Source of the DNA: Bacillota bacterium
Lineage (GTDB): Bacteria > Bacillota > Clostridia > Lachnospirales > Lachnospiraceae
Assembly: GCA_023391695.1 (NCBI GenBank)
Contig: JAEWAK010000004.1
Coordinates: 1-49,663 of the forward strand
Direction: 5' to 3'
Length of the DNA: 49,663 bases
Shown here: positions 27,381-35,982 of the stretch, piece after piece
Position numbering within the stretch: the stretch's first letter is position 1
Layout: the number at the start of each line of letters is the position of its first letter
Notes under the pieces: generated by a model
Told to the model about the DNA's origin: nothing
Seen by the model: only the letters and a program-made list of their open reading frames with translations
Databases searched by the model: none
Translations under genes and position numbers: made by a program

Positions 27381-27698
27381 TGTTAACTTCCTTTCCCTTC
27401 ATTGTACTATGTCATTGTGACGATTCTTCTGCCAGTGAGGCTACCTTCCCAAAATTGTGACGCAGCATGCTACAAAATGGAGTGTTCAGAATAGTGTAAT
27501 GATTTTTCTAACACGCTCAAGCCAGGAAACATCCTGATAGGATAAATTATAATTATTCTTTCACTTTCTGACCATATAATATATAATTATATTTGTACTA
27601 TATCACTATTAATTTTAAAATGGCAGTTATCAAAAGCTACGTGTTCCACTGCCATTATTAAGGATAAGTTGAATCATATATTTGGGGGCGGCGTAAAA
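27381..27698. other. Divergent intergenic region with repeat fragment and leader hairpin
   Basis: This region must hold the divergent promoters of the oxidoreductase pair and the AraC gene. It contains a degraded half copy of the palindromic element, an AT-rich tract (ATATAATATATAATTATAT around 27575-27592), and TGGCAGT (27621-27627) pairing with ACTGCCA (27648-27654) upstream of the regulator. No gene is seen. Confidence 0.5.
27445..27518. repeat. Palindromic MITE-like element, degraded right half (copy 2)
   Basis: TTCCCAAAATTGTGACGCAG, then CAAAATGGAGTGTTCAGAAT and GTGTAATGATTTTTCTAACACGCT, follow the right half of the element at 3-163 with scattered substitutions. The left arm is not recognisable, so this copy is truncated or decayed. 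Confidence 0.65.
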
Positions 27699-28577
27699 AT
27701 GAAGGAGTTTTTCGACAGCTCCTTCCGAAAAGAGGATACTATGATAAGGGATTCAAAAAACCACTTAAATGGAATATTTCCGGAAATACTATACGTAATT
27801 GATCGGAATGCCTCTCCTTCCTGGAGACTTAACGGCCATATGAACAATTACAATCTTATGCTGATTTACGGCGGCAAGGCAGAATTTACACACGATACTA
27901 TTACCTTCCAGGCTTCAAGGGGGTATCTGGTTTTCTATAAACCCGGTGTCCTTCGAAAGGCATATACTTTTCCCGACAATCTTATGAAATGTTTTGCCAT
28001 AGACTTTCAATATACCTGCCCGGTTTTTATAAATAATGAATGGCAACTTATAAATCAAGACCTTCCATTTTCCTGTCTTGAAAAGATTGAAGACGAATAT
28101 CTTTTTTTAAAATTACTTGACTTGTTCTCGCAGTTAACCAAATCCGCTATTTCAGGAAAAAACCATAATAAAGTTAAGGAAAGGTCCATCTTTACAGAAA
28201 TTCTTACACTTCTTTTTCAATATAAAGAAGGTAACCAATACAATTACTCAAACATAAAAAAGGTCAATAAGATTATAAACTATATGGCTGATAATTATCA
28301 GAATAATATTAATTTGCAGGAGCTTGCAGATTATTCCCAAATAAGTTCTTCCTACCTGGGGAATATTTTTAAGAAAGTTACGGGAAAATCTCCGATTGAT
28401 TATCTTATAGAAATACGTATCAACAAAGCAAAAACCATGCTGAATGACGGTTTTACGGTTTCCGAAACCGCCAGACTCGCAGGCTTTCATGATATATATT
28501 ACTTTAGCAGAGCTTTTAAAAAACAGGAAGGAATAAGTCCTTCCAAATACATGGCCATCATGAAAACAGAATTTTGA
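27699..28577 (+). CDS. AraC-family transcriptional regulator
   Basis: The ATG at 27699 is preferred; a TTG at 27669 and an ATG at 27741 (with GAGG five bases before it) are alternatives. The product has about 292 residues. The N-terminal half is a cupin-like sensor (NLMLIYGGKAEFTHDT, then SRGYLVFYKPGVLRK). The C-terminal domain has two helix-turn-helix motifs, around INLQELADYSQISSSYLGNI and VSETARLAGFHDIYYFSRAF, closing with GISPSKYMAI. It is divergent from the two Gfo/Idh/MocA oxidoreductases, the classic arrangement for a local sugar-responsive activator. It also precedes the glycosyltransferase gene in the same direction by about 100 bases. Confidence 0.9.
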   Translation: MKEFFDSSFRKEDTMIRDSKNHLNGIFPEILYVIDRNASPSWRLNGHMNNYNLMLIYGGKAEFTHDTITFQASRGYLVFYKPGVLRKAYTFPDNLMKCFAIDFQYTCPVFINNEWQLINQDLPFSCLEKIEDEYLFLKLLDLFSQLTKSAISGKNHNKVKERSIFTEILTLLFQYKEGNQYNYSNIKKVNKIINYMADNYQNNINLQELADYSQISSSYLGNIFKKVTGKSPIDYLIEIRINKAKTMLNDGFTVSETARLAGFHDIYYFSRAFKKQEGISPSKYMAIMKTEF

Positions 28578-28680
28578 CTATAGCCAATCCATTAAAACTA
28601 TTTAGTGTGCAACTATTTTATCAAAGAATCATACACTGTATTAAAACGTAATAGGAAAATCTTAAAATACGGAGCGGCCA

Positions 28681-29382
28681 ATGACAAATCAAGATGGCAT
28701 ATCAATCATTACCTGTACTCATTTTCCCTTTTATCTGGATAATATCTTCGATAATTATGCCAGACAAACCTATCCTGTCAAAGAATTAATCATCATCCTC
28801 AACAACTCCTGCTTAAACATTGCCGATTGGAAAAAAAAAGCGCAAGCTTATGATCATGTTAAAATTTTTCAGCGTCCTAAAGACTCGGTCGGAACCTGCT
28901 TGAATTTCGCAGTGAGCCAAATTAATTATCCCTACCTTGCCATTTTTGATCATGATGATTATTATGGTTCGAACTATTTGAATGATTTTATGGCTATTGC
29001 GCCTTTAAGCGACGCCGGGATCTTTGGTAAGAAAACCCATTATGTCTTTTTTCAAGATCAAAATATTCTGGCACTTATCCATCCGGGTAAGGAAAACAGT
29101 TATGTCAACTATATTATTAACTGTACGCTTTTTGGAAAAAGAGATGTCTTTCAAAAGGTACAGTTTATTGACGGCAATGTTGTTGATGAACAATTTGGAG
29201 AAGATTGTACCCGTATGGGTATTAAAATTTATGCCATCACCAAATACAACTTTGCCTATATCCGGCGTGACGACCTCACCTTGCATACTTACCAGTTGGA
29301 TAACTTCCAGTTATTACAGCAATATTGCCAAAAAGTTGCTCAAGTTGACAACTTCCGGTCCTGGGTAAACAAAAAAGTATAA
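28681..29382 (+). CDS. Small GT-A fold glycosyltransferase (family 2-like)
   Basis: The 233-residue soluble protein starts with GISIITCTHFPFYLDNIFDNY and ELIIILNNS, the nucleotide-sugar half of family 2 glycosyltransferases. YLAIFDHDDYYGSNYL near residues 80-96 carries the metal-binding DxD. FGEDCTRMGIKIYAI, near 180, could hold the catalytic acidic residue. There is no membrane segment, unlike polysaccharide synthases. A GGAG ribosome site precedes the ATG. It is convergent with the ABC exporter of the neighbouring peptide cluster and ends about 250 bases from it, so it could decorate that peptide, but membership in the cluster is only a guess. Confidence 0.8.
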   Translation: MTNQDGISIITCTHFPFYLDNIFDNYARQTYPVKELIIILNNSCLNIADWKKKAQAYDHVKIFQRPKDSVGTCLNFAVSQINYPYLAIFDHDDYYGSNYLNDFMAIAPLSDAGIFGKKTHYVFFQDQNILALIHPGKENSYVNYIINCTLFGKRDVFQKVQFIDGNVVDEQFGEDCTRMGIKIYAITKYNFAYIRRDDLTLHTYQLDNFQLLQQYCQKVAQVDNFRSWVNKKV

Positions 29383-29424
29383 TACATCAAATGAGGCGGG
29401 AATCCATCAAAGCCACCACACGGC

Positions 29425-29503
29425 AAAGAGGCTGTTATAAAATTCAAAATCAATCTATATTCCAGACCTAACCGGTAAATTTATTATTTGAAACAGCCTC
29501 TTT
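29425..29503 (+). terminator. Inverted repeat after the glycosyltransferase gene
   Basis: AAAGAGGCTGTT (29425-29436) pairs perfectly with AACAGCCTCTTT (29492-29503) across 55 bases. It lies about 40 bases past the glycosyltransferase stop. The long loop is unusual for a simple terminator and resembles a minimal hairpin repeat. Confidence 0.5.
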
Positions 29504-29510
29504 CGCATGA

Positions 29511-29611
29511 CTTCTTTCTGCCAGGCTCTCCTTAAAGAATGGATTGAACCGCATTAAACCTTCTAACCCCCGTTTGCTACCTTATACTGATATCCAGCCT
29601 GCAGAAAGAAG
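29511..29611 (-). terminator. Inverted repeat after the ABC exporter operon
   Basis: CTTCTTTCTGCCAGGCT (29511-29527) pairs with AGCCTGCAGAAAGAAG (29596-29611) with one bulge. It lies just past the permease stop and directly abuts the preceding inverted repeat, so two adjacent hairpin units separate the convergent genes. Confidence 0.5.
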
Positions 29612-29633
29612 GTTTCAATTCATAAATTTGACA

Positions 29634-30410
29634 TTATTTTAATAACAACTTATCCTTCTTCATAACCCTTACGCATAAAACAAATGATACAAGAAAAAAG
29701 ACTACCGTAGCAATTCCTTCCGCTAAAATCTGCTCCCCCCGTATCCCCAGCAATAAGTACCTGCTTACGTCCGTACTCCAAGTCAGAGGGTTACAAAGGC
29801 TGATCAATTTTAAAGGAAGTATAAATTTATCGATGGGGTAATAAACAGAGCTTAAATATATGACCGGTGTCATGATAAGATAATATAAAACATTAAAATC
29901 ATCCTGTGTTTTCAAGCAAAAGGACAGGCAGAATAAAAAGCAGAAAATGCCACTGCTGCTGACCAGGGAAAAAATAAGAAAAAGCAGAAAACGGATGTCA
30001 AAGTTAATTACCCGGGGATAAAGCAGTGCGGTAAAACCTACCATAACCAATATCTGGAGAAGAGATATGAAAATGTGAAACAGTAACCGCCCGATTAAAA
30101 TGCTGTACCGTTCAATGGGATAACTTAACAGGTAATTAAACAGTCCCGTATATTTATCTAAAAACAGCCGGGTTGTAGAAACCATGCAATTAGTTATTAA
30201 ACCGATATTAACGGAACCGACTAAAAAATATGCGATATAGGGTATGGATTTGGTGTCATCTATTTTGATTTCTCCAAAAACCTGGTTCATGGCAATACCG
30301 AAGATAAATAAAATAAACAGAGGATTCAAAAAGTTTTCCACCAGAATCCTGGAACTGGTAAATCTCGTTTTGACTTCCGCATAAAAGGAAGCACAGATAT
30401 CAGCAAACAT
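29634..30410 (-). CDS. ABC-2 type transporter permease
   Basis: The 258-residue protein has about six membrane segments (for example NPLFILFIFGIAMNQ, YFLVGSVNIGLITNCM, LQILVMVGFTALLY, FLIFSLVSSSGIFCFLF, YLIMTPVIYLSSVYYP and ATVVFFLVSFVLCVRV), and the NPLTWSTDVSRYLLLG segment before the last helix is typical of ABC-2 exporters. It starts two bases after the stop of the ATPase gene, with GGAGG inside the ATPase end, so the two are coupled. It is the last gene of the radical SAM peptide cluster and probably exports the finished product or confers self-protection. No peptidase domain is present. Confidence 0.88.
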   Translation of the reverse strand: MFADICASFYAEVKTRFTSSRILVENFLNPLFILFIFGIAMNQVFGEIKIDDTKSIPYIAYFLVGSVNIGLITNCMVSTTRLFLDKYTGLFNYLLSYPIERYSILIGRLLFHIFISLLQILVMVGFTALLYPRVINFDIRFLLFLIFSLVSSSGIFCFLFCLSFCLKTQDDFNVLYYLIMTPVIYLSSVYYPIDKFILPLKLISLCNPLTWSTDVSRYLLLGIRGEQILAEGIATVVFFLVSFVLCVRVMKKDKLLLK

Positions 30411-30412
30411 AA

Positions 30413-31363
30413 TTAGAAATCCTCCTTCATGTTTATTAATATTTCCTCTAAGGATGCTTTCTTTATAATCAGCTCGTCAATGTCGATAAAAGCCCTTAAT
30501 TCATTGGAAAACTGAAGCAGCAGACCTGCCTCGGATTTCGTTATGATTTTTATATTAGGAGGAGTCAGCTCATAAGAACTCAAAGAAATACAGTATCTGT
30601 CAATTAATTCTTTCAGTACCTCTTCTGTAAATTGATTGTTCCTATCCGTATTTGCAAGGCAGATTTCCAGACACATATTTTCAGAAAATTTCCGCTTTGT
30701 ATTCTGAACCGTATCCTTACTGATTAAATAACCGTTTTTTAAAAGGGCAACATTGTTACATATTTTTTCAACCTCTTCTAAGATCTGGGTGGTATAGATT
30801 ATTACTTTCCCCTCCTGACGCCTTTGATTCAGTATTTCAAAAAGTCTCTTCTTTATGAAAGGGTCCATTCCATGGGTAGGTTCGTCCAAAATAATAACGG
30901 GTGTATTAAGCATTAAGGCCTTGGCAACCTGTACCCTTTTGGAATAGCCGCCGCTTAACTCGCTGATCTTACTCTTTTTATACTTATGTAAATCCATTAT
31001 ATCCATTATGCCGCCGATTGCTTCGCTTAGTTCTTTTCCCCTAAGACCGTACATGTAACCGCTGGTTTTCAGATTATCATATACGGACAGGAAAAAATCC
31101 AGGCCGTTATTTTGATAGACGACCGAAAATTGTTTCCGGTAAGGTTTACCGTCAACCGGCCTTAGATTCCCAATGGTTACTTCTCCGCCTGTCGGTGAGA
31201 TTATACCCGTAATAGTATTTACAAGGGTTGACTTCCCGGAACCGTTTAAGCCGAGGATTGCCAAAGCTTCCCCTTTCCCGATCTCAATGCTTACGTTATT
31301 TAAAGCGTTAATCCTTTGTTTCTTCGTAACATATTCTTTGCTTATGTTTTTAATGGAAACCAT
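30413..31363 (-). CDS. ABC transporter ATP-binding protein
   Basis: The ATG at 31363 (MVSIKNISKEYV) follows AAAGGA, while the longer start at 31423 adds an unrelated basic stretch. The protein has about 316 residues. Walker A is GLNGSGKSTLVN, the signature is LSGGYSKRVQVAKAL, and Walker B is VIILDEPTHGMDP. The C-terminal 100 residues form an extra domain, as in antibiotic and peptide exporter ATPases (DrrA/CcmA style). With the following permease it makes a two-gene exporter. There is no C39 peptidase domain, so leader cleavage of the cluster peptide must come from elsewhere. Confidence 0.93.
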   Translation of the reverse strand: MVSIKNISKEYVTKKQRINALNNVSIEIGKGEALAILGLNGSGKSTLVNTITGIISPTGGEVTIGNLRPVDGKPYRKQFSVVYQNNGLDFFLSVYDNLKTSGYMYGLRGKELSEAIGGIMDIMDLHKYKKSKISELSGGYSKRVQVAKALMLNTPVIILDEPTHGMDPFIKKRLFEILNQRRQEGKVIIYTTQILEEVEKICNNVALLKNGYLISKDTVQNTKRKFSENMCLEICLANTDRNNQFTEEVLKELIDRYCISLSSYELTPPNIKIITKSEAGLLLQFSNELRAFIDIDELIIKKASLEEILINMKEDF

Positions 31364-31486
31364 ATGATCCTTTCCGGAATGTTTTTGTTTCACGCAAAGT
31401 AATTTAAACCCCTTTCCTGCCATTCCAGTTTATTTTAATAAACCTTACTTGTAAAAAAATGTATTCCTTTCTATTATATTACCAGA

Positions 31487-33148
31487 CTACTTATTTTCCA
31501 ATACTAAAATATCCAGATAAACAAATTGGAATAAAACCGATACGGCTTTAAAATAATCATTAACCTCCATGGGACCAAAGTTATCCAATACTTTCTGTGT
31601 GAATTCATAGTAGGTACAGTGGTTCACAAAGCAGTAGATTAAATAGGAAGACGGATTGGCATAGTAACTGAAACCGGTATCCAGGTTACTGAATATGTAA
31701 GTGTCTCCCTCCTCCGAAACATGAATTTCAGGGTTAAGCCGAAACACGATATGACCGTCCGAATAGTCCTGATAGGTGAGCAGTTGTTTGTCCTTTTCCT
31801 GAAAGCGGAATCCTGTATAACATTTTAAGATTGCCAGTTCTTTCTTTTTTACACTTTCAAAATAGAACAGGTTTTTTAAAATATAAGAATCCACCTTTTC
31901 ACAGGTAACTAACTGCTTGTGAAAGGCGAATAATTCATTACGGAATTTTTCCTGGCTTTGGGTATAGGAAATACACTTTTCATATATGTTTTTTATCCCG
32001 CCGGATTCAAATTCCCACTCTATAATTTCATTCGTCCGGTTTAAACCGGTTCCCGGATAAAATATCATTTTATTGAACAGATTGTCTATCTTGTTCCCGA
32101 TATTCGCCGTATCTATGATATCCATATTATATTCCAGTTCTTCCATGGTCATATTCTTGTGGAATAAGATTAAAGAAATGGTAAAGGGCAGTTCTATTTC
32201 CTTTAAAAACGCAATTGCATCTAAGATCTCCTGATTCGTAATTTCTTTCTGCCAGGCCTTCAATGTATTATCATAAAAATTTTCAACACCCAATAAAACT
32301 CTGGAGGCACCTGCATTTTTCAGGTATTTTAAAACCTCTTTGCCTTCAATTAAAGAATCCACCCGGCATGAGAAGTCAAAAGAAACATTCAGCTTCCGCT
32401 TTCTTATTTCCCTGGCGATTTGTAACCCCCGGTCATTGTCCCCTAAAAAATTCGGTTCAATAAATTGAAAATACCTCTGTTTTAACGATTTATTCAGATA
32501 TTCAACTTCATCGGCCACATCCATATAATTTCTGCCCCTCCACTTTCCCATATAGCTGTTCGAGCAGAAAGTACATCTGCCGTTACAGCCCCGGGAACTG
32601 ACTATGCTGGGAATATAGTTTCCTATCTCCTGCGGATCCCTCTTTGGATAATGAATTGTATCAATATCCATAGGGGCAGCCCTGCCTATTACCATTATCT
32701 TTTTATCAGCCCGGAAAGCGAGTCCTTTTAAACCGGTAACGGGTATTTTACCCTCTAAATAATCCATTAATAACTTTAACTTTTCCTCCCCTTCATTAAA
32801 AACCACAAAATTTACAGGAGAATTATCCTGAAGATAATTCTTATAATTTAATTTTGCCCCCGGTCCCCCCAGTATGATCGTGATGGCCGGATTGTAAGTT
32901 TTGAGTTTTTGGGCCAGTGTAAGGGGATTATAAGGATAAAAAACGGAAATTCCGGCAACTTCGTAGCGGGAGGCTATTTTTTCTATTTGTGCATCCGGAT
33001 CCGTAAATATCCTGAAATCGAAGCAGTCACACACATACCCGTGTTGGTTCAGGTAACTTTTTAAATATTGTATGGATACGGGTTCATTTTGTTTTTCTTT
33101 CCTCTGCCGGTCAGACATAATTTCAGGATTAATAAGTGCGATTTTCAT
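31487..33148 (-). CDS. B12-binding radical SAM protein with C-terminal PqqD-like domain
   Basis: Of 553 residues, about 1-150 form a cobalamin-binding Rossmann-like domain (MKIALINPEIM, ...ITIILGGPGAK, FVVFNEGEEK). Residues about 175-400 form the radical SAM barrel, with the cluster motif CNGRCTFC near residue 186 and FDFSCRVDSL and RVLLGVENF strands. The last 85 residues, from VFRLNPEIHVSEEGDTYIF through NLDTGFSYYANPSSYLIYCF to YLDILVLENK, look like a PqqD-type recognition domain. Such class B enzymes methylate unactivated carbon or carry out other B12-dependent radical chemistry. AAAGGA precedes the ATG. A fused peptide-binding domain would let it grip the precursor leader directly. Enzyme class is clear; the reaction is inferred. 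Confidence 0.88.
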   Translation of the reverse strand: MKIALINPEIMSDRQRKEKQNEPVSIQYLKSYLNQHGYVCDCFDFRIFTDPDAQIEKIASRYEVAGISVFYPYNPLTLAQKLKTYNPAITIILGGPGAKLNYKNYLQDNSPVNFVVFNEGEEKLKLLMDYLEGKIPVTGLKGLAFRADKKIMVIGRAAPMDIDTIHYPKRDPQEIGNYIPSIVSSRGCNGRCTFCSNSYMGKWRGRNYMDVADEVEYLNKSLKQRYFQFIEPNFLGDNDRGLQIAREIRKRKLNVSFDFSCRVDSLIEGKEVLKYLKNAGASRVLLGVENFYDNTLKAWQKEITNQEILDAIAFLKEIELPFTISLILFHKNMTMEELEYNMDIIDTANIGNKIDNLFNKMIFYPGTGLNRTNEIIEWEFESGGIKNIYEKCISYTQSQEKFRNELFAFHKQLVTCEKVDSYILKNLFYFESVKKKELAILKCYTGFRFQEKDKQLLTYQDYSDGHIVFRLNPEIHVSEEGDTYIFSNLDTGFSYYANPSSYLIYCFVNHCTYYEFTQKVLDNFGPMEVNDYFKAVSVLFQFVYLDILVLENK

Positions 33149-33177
33149 ACTGTTATCCTTTCTAAGAAATTAATTTC

Positions 33178-33927
33178 TCAGGCTTGCGGTGATAACTCAA
33201 AGAACACATGATAATGCTTTCCTTCATCATAAACTTCCAGATTAAAATTACCATACAGATTATCTATATTGAATTTACAGAGCCGTGCAATTAATTTCAT
33301 TTCATCGGGATAATAATTTTTCAGAGTATAGCTGACCACTTTCTTTTCCACACTTCCGTCCTTGGATATAAATTCATAAAAAACTTTTGTTTTATGTATT
33401 CTGGTCAGCGGATTTTTCGTGACCAGCCTTGAACGGATTACCTCCTTATCAATCTGCTTAAAGTATTTGTGATAATCCACGATAAGATTATTATTCGCAG
33501 CAGTATCCGCCGGAAGAAAGAAATCAAACAATAACTTACCCGAAGCATTTAAAAATTCTTTTGTGCACTTGAAACAATTCTCTATGGCTTCCTGATTCAG
33601 CAAATGCAGGATACCATTATTCGGAATAATAATATAGTCATAAGTTTCCTCCACTTTAAAATCCGACATATCCTGCTGGTAAAACTTTACCGGTCTATTG
33701 CCGTAATTTTTACTTTCTGCTATTTTAATCATGTTTTCCGATAAATCAAGGCCTGCAATCGCAGCGCAGTAATCACTAAGGTAAGCAATTTCCCGCCCGG
33801 TACCGCAGCTTAATATTAAAACGGAACTGTTTTCTTTGATTAACTGCTTATAGACTTTTACATCTTTCTCAACATTGCCTAAATCCAAATCATATATTTC
33901 AGCATACTTATCATAATCATTTGACAT
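33178..33927 (-). CDS. Class I SAM-dependent methyltransferase
   Basis: The 249-residue protein begins DYDKYAEIYDLDLG and shows motif I as VLILSCGTGREIAYL, motif II as AGLDLSENMIKIAES, and YDYIIIPNNGILHLL for the later strand. A C-terminal half rich in beta strands (IHKTKVFYEF, KKVVSYTLKNYY, HVFFEL) forms a lid seen in small-molecule methyltransferases. It lies between the two B12 radical SAM genes, with gaps of about 20-30 bases, so it belongs to the same operon. It probably adds an O- or N-methyl group to the peptide or its terminus, complementing radical C-methylation. Substrate inferred only. Confidence 0.88.
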   Translation of the reverse strand: MSNDYDKYAEIYDLDLGNVEKDVKVYKQLIKENSSVLILSCGTGREIAYLSDYCAAIAGLDLSENMIKIAESKNYGNRPVKFYQQDMSDFKVEETYDYIIIPNNGILHLLNQEAIENCFKCTKEFLNASGKLLFDFFLPADTAANNNLIVDYHKYFKQIDKEVIRSRLVTKNPLTRIHKTKVFYEFISKDGSVEKKVVSYTLKNYYPDEMKLIARLCKFNIDNLYGNFNLEVYDEGKHYHVFFELSPQA

Positions 33928-33946
33928 ATAACCGCCCCCTCTGATT

Positions 33947-35533
33947 TTAATTATAAATACTTTCTGTTAACCTGATTAAGGCCTCCATCTGGTCCTCGGC
34001 AGACAGATCCTCCGTTTCTATATAGGGCATATAGCATTCATATTGATCCCAGTCGGTAATTAATTGTCTGATACCGTATTTTTCTTTGTTGATATAATAT
34101 TCCGTACCGGGATATAAGACTAAAAAGCTGAATTTAGCTTTGTATGGACGTACTTCCTGTATAAACTCTTCTATTTTCAGCAGACTGTCTTTCGTTTCTT
34201 TTGGCAGGCCGATAATAAAAGACAGGGTAATGGCAATACCATAGGACTTTATTTCCAGGAATTTCTGTTTTAGATCTACCTTCAGTTTTTTATTGGCACT
34301 TATAAGCACATCTTCATCACAGGATTCAACTCCAAAAAACATGGCAGAACAGTTCGCTTTCTTCATAAAGCTCAATAATTCCTCATCTACCTGATCCGCC
34401 CTGGCATTGCAGGCCCATTTTATTTTCAGTTTACGGTCAATAATTTCCCTGCAAAGTCCAATGATTCTTTGCTTGTCCGCAGTGAAGGCATCATCTACAA
34501 AAACCAGGTTTAGGTAATCCTTATTTTCATATTTATAAATATTTTCAATATGTTCCAGAATACGAGGATAACTCATTCGCCGTATTCCGCATCTGCCGTT
34601 GAAAGCACTGGTCGAACAAAAATGGCAGGAATTTGTACAGCCTACCGAGGTAAAAAGGTTCCACCGTTTGTTTTCCGAATAAAGGTGGAGGGGTACAAGG
34701 TTCCAGTCAAAGAGCGGTATCTTGTCCAAATCATATATTTTATCACGGTCCGCGGTTGACAGGAGCTTTCCTTCACTCCGAAAGGCAATGCCTTTACATG
34801 CTAATAAATCTGCCGTATTATGGTTTTTTAATTCCAATATTTTAATTAAATCGGCAAATGTATTATGGCCATTATATCTGATCACAAAATCGATATATTC
34901 TTCACGGAGTAAATCCTCCCAGGTAAAAGTTGCATGATTGCCGCCTGCAATGACAGGAATATCTTTATATTTCCCTTTTATTTGCCTTGCAATATTTAAG
35001 GAACTGTTGGCGCACATGGAGAAATTCATGGAAATACCCACATAGTTAAATTTAATATCCTTAATACGGTATAAAATCTGGTCCTCTGTTAAATTTTCAG
35101 TATCCATATCTATGATACATACATTATAATCATTATCTGCTAAAACAGTCCCAATTAATACCAGGCCTAAGGGCGGAGAAGTCTCTTTCTTCCGGTAGTT
35201 ATCTTTAGAATTCGGAGTACTGGGATTGATTAATAATACGGTAGGTTTTGACGGATTCTTTTCAAGCTTTATAAATCCCTTGCAATATAAATCCGTGAGG
35301 AAATTCTGAATATCCGGCTGGCTGATTTCTTCATCCGGCAGGATATCCCTTAATTTGATAAGGAGCTCCTGAAAGGATTGCTTTTGTTCCAGAAGCGTGA
35401 GTATCAGGGCAGAAGCAGTATTCAGCTTGATTAAAATTCCGGTTATTAAATGTAAGGCCCGGTAATTTTCTGAATACGAGACCAGTTTTACCTCGGTACT
35501 AAGAGAGACAAGATCATCCGGCATTAGTTTCAT
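33947..35533 (-). CDS. B12-binding radical SAM protein with N-terminal PqqD-like domain
   Basis: Of 528 residues, the first 90 or so (VKLVSYSENYRALHLITG, LNTASALILTLLEQKQSFQE, DIQNFLTDLYCKGFIKLEK) have the strand-helix pattern of a PqqD-type recognition domain. A cobalamin-binding domain follows (about 100-230: VLLINPSTPNS, SPPLGLVLIGTVLADN, IPVIAGGNHATFT), then the radical SAM core with CTNSCHFC near residue 298, CNARADQV and FFGVESCDEDVL. These are the features of class B radical SAM methylases. AAGGA lies about nine bases before the ATG. Its domain order is the reverse of the other B12 enzyme in this operon, so the two may bind the same leader in different registers. Confidence 0.88.
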   Translation of the reverse strand: MKLMPDDLVSLSTEVKLVSYSENYRALHLITGILIKLNTASALILTLLEQKQSFQELLIKLRDILPDEEISQPDIQNFLTDLYCKGFIKLEKNPSKPTVLLINPSTPNSKDNYRKKETSPPLGLVLIGTVLADNDYNVCIIDMDTENLTEDQILYRIKDIKFNYVGISMNFSMCANSSLNIARQIKGKYKDIPVIAGGNHATFTWEDLLREEYIDFVIRYNGHNTFADLIKILELKNHNTADLLACKGIAFRSEGKLLSTADRDKIYDLDKIPLFDWNLVPLHLYSENKRWNLFTSVGCTNSCHFCSTSAFNGRCGIRRMSYPRILEHIENIYKYENKDYLNLVFVDDAFTADKQRIIGLCREIIDRKLKIKWACNARADQVDEELLSFMKKANCSAMFFGVESCDEDVLISANKKLKVDLKQKFLEIKSYGIAITLSFIIGLPKETKDSLLKIEEFIQEVRPYKAKFSFLVLYPGTEYYINKEKYGIRQLITDWDQYECYMPYIETEDLSAEDQMEALIRLTESIYN

Positions 35534-35559
35534 TCTATTCCATCCTTACTTATCTGTTT

Positions 35560-35603
35560 GTTAAAGCGGATATTTACGCCTCCGCTTTGCTGCCTGCTCA
35601 TAG
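35560..35603. repeat. Dispersed 45-bp hairpin repeat, copy B
   Basis: AAAGCGGATATTTACG...CCTCCGCTTTGCT...GCTCATAG lies between the PqqD-like gene and the first B12 radical SAM gene. AAAGCGG and CCGCTTT form a perfect 7-bp stem. It is similar to 25008-25050 and 39294-39346. Confidence 0.5.
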
Positions 35604-35611
35604 TAGTTAAA

Positions 35612-35902
35612 TTAAGCCATTTCTATCGCTAAGTGGTGTTTGAGCAATATACGAAGCGTTTTATTTATTTCCTTTGTATATAGCTCAATATCCTCTACTT
35701 CCAAAACAGATATGATTTGATTTATAACTTGTTCATCTGTAGTCGAGTTTTCCATCATTTCCCATATCAGAGCTGACAGACGGTTAAATATATAATCCTT
35801 TCCGTTCTCCGGATTATATAAAAACAGGAAAAAGTGATTGTCGCTGTCTAATTCCCTGGTATAAGTAAATCTTATATTGTTGTTACGTACTATTTTTTTC
35901 AT
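35612..35902 (-). CDS. PqqD-like peptide chaperone (RiPP recognition element)
   Basis: The ATG at 35902 has GGGAG six bases before it and gives 96 residues, the size of free-standing PqqD proteins. A longer start at 35986 overlaps the maturase stop (ATGA) and adds a basic stretch of low plausibility, though translational coupling makes it possible. The pattern IRFTYTRELDSDNHFFLFLY, KDYIFNRLSALIWEMMEN, DEQVINQI and LRILLKHHLAI fits the winged-helix PqqD fold, whose FN-x-x-x-x-x-IW core is well preserved. It should bind the precursor leader and deliver it to the radical SAM/SPASM enzyme encoded just upstream. A perfect 10-bp hairpin (GTTGAAAAAA/TTTTTTCAAC, 35947-35975) separates the two genes. 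Confidence 0.85.
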   Translation of the reverse strand: MKKIVRNNNIRFTYTRELDSDNHFFLFLYNPENGKDYIFNRLSALIWEMMENSTTDEQVINQIISVLEVEDIELYTKEINKTLRILLKHHLAIEMA

Positions 35903-35946
35903 GTTAACTCCCATCTGTGCGCCCTGGTGCACATACAAATCAGGAT

Positions 35947-35975
35947 GTTGAAAAAACCGCTTTTGTTTTTTCAAC
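35947..35975 (-). promoter_or_regulatory. Hairpin between maturase and PqqD-like genes
   Basis: GTTGAAAAAA and TTTTTTCAAC are perfect 10-bp inverted repeats around a 9-base loop. The hairpin lies between the maturase stop and the preferred start of the PqqD-like protein, where it could tune the relative amount of downstream enzymes. Confidence 0.4.
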
Positions 35976-35982
35976 CTAATCC

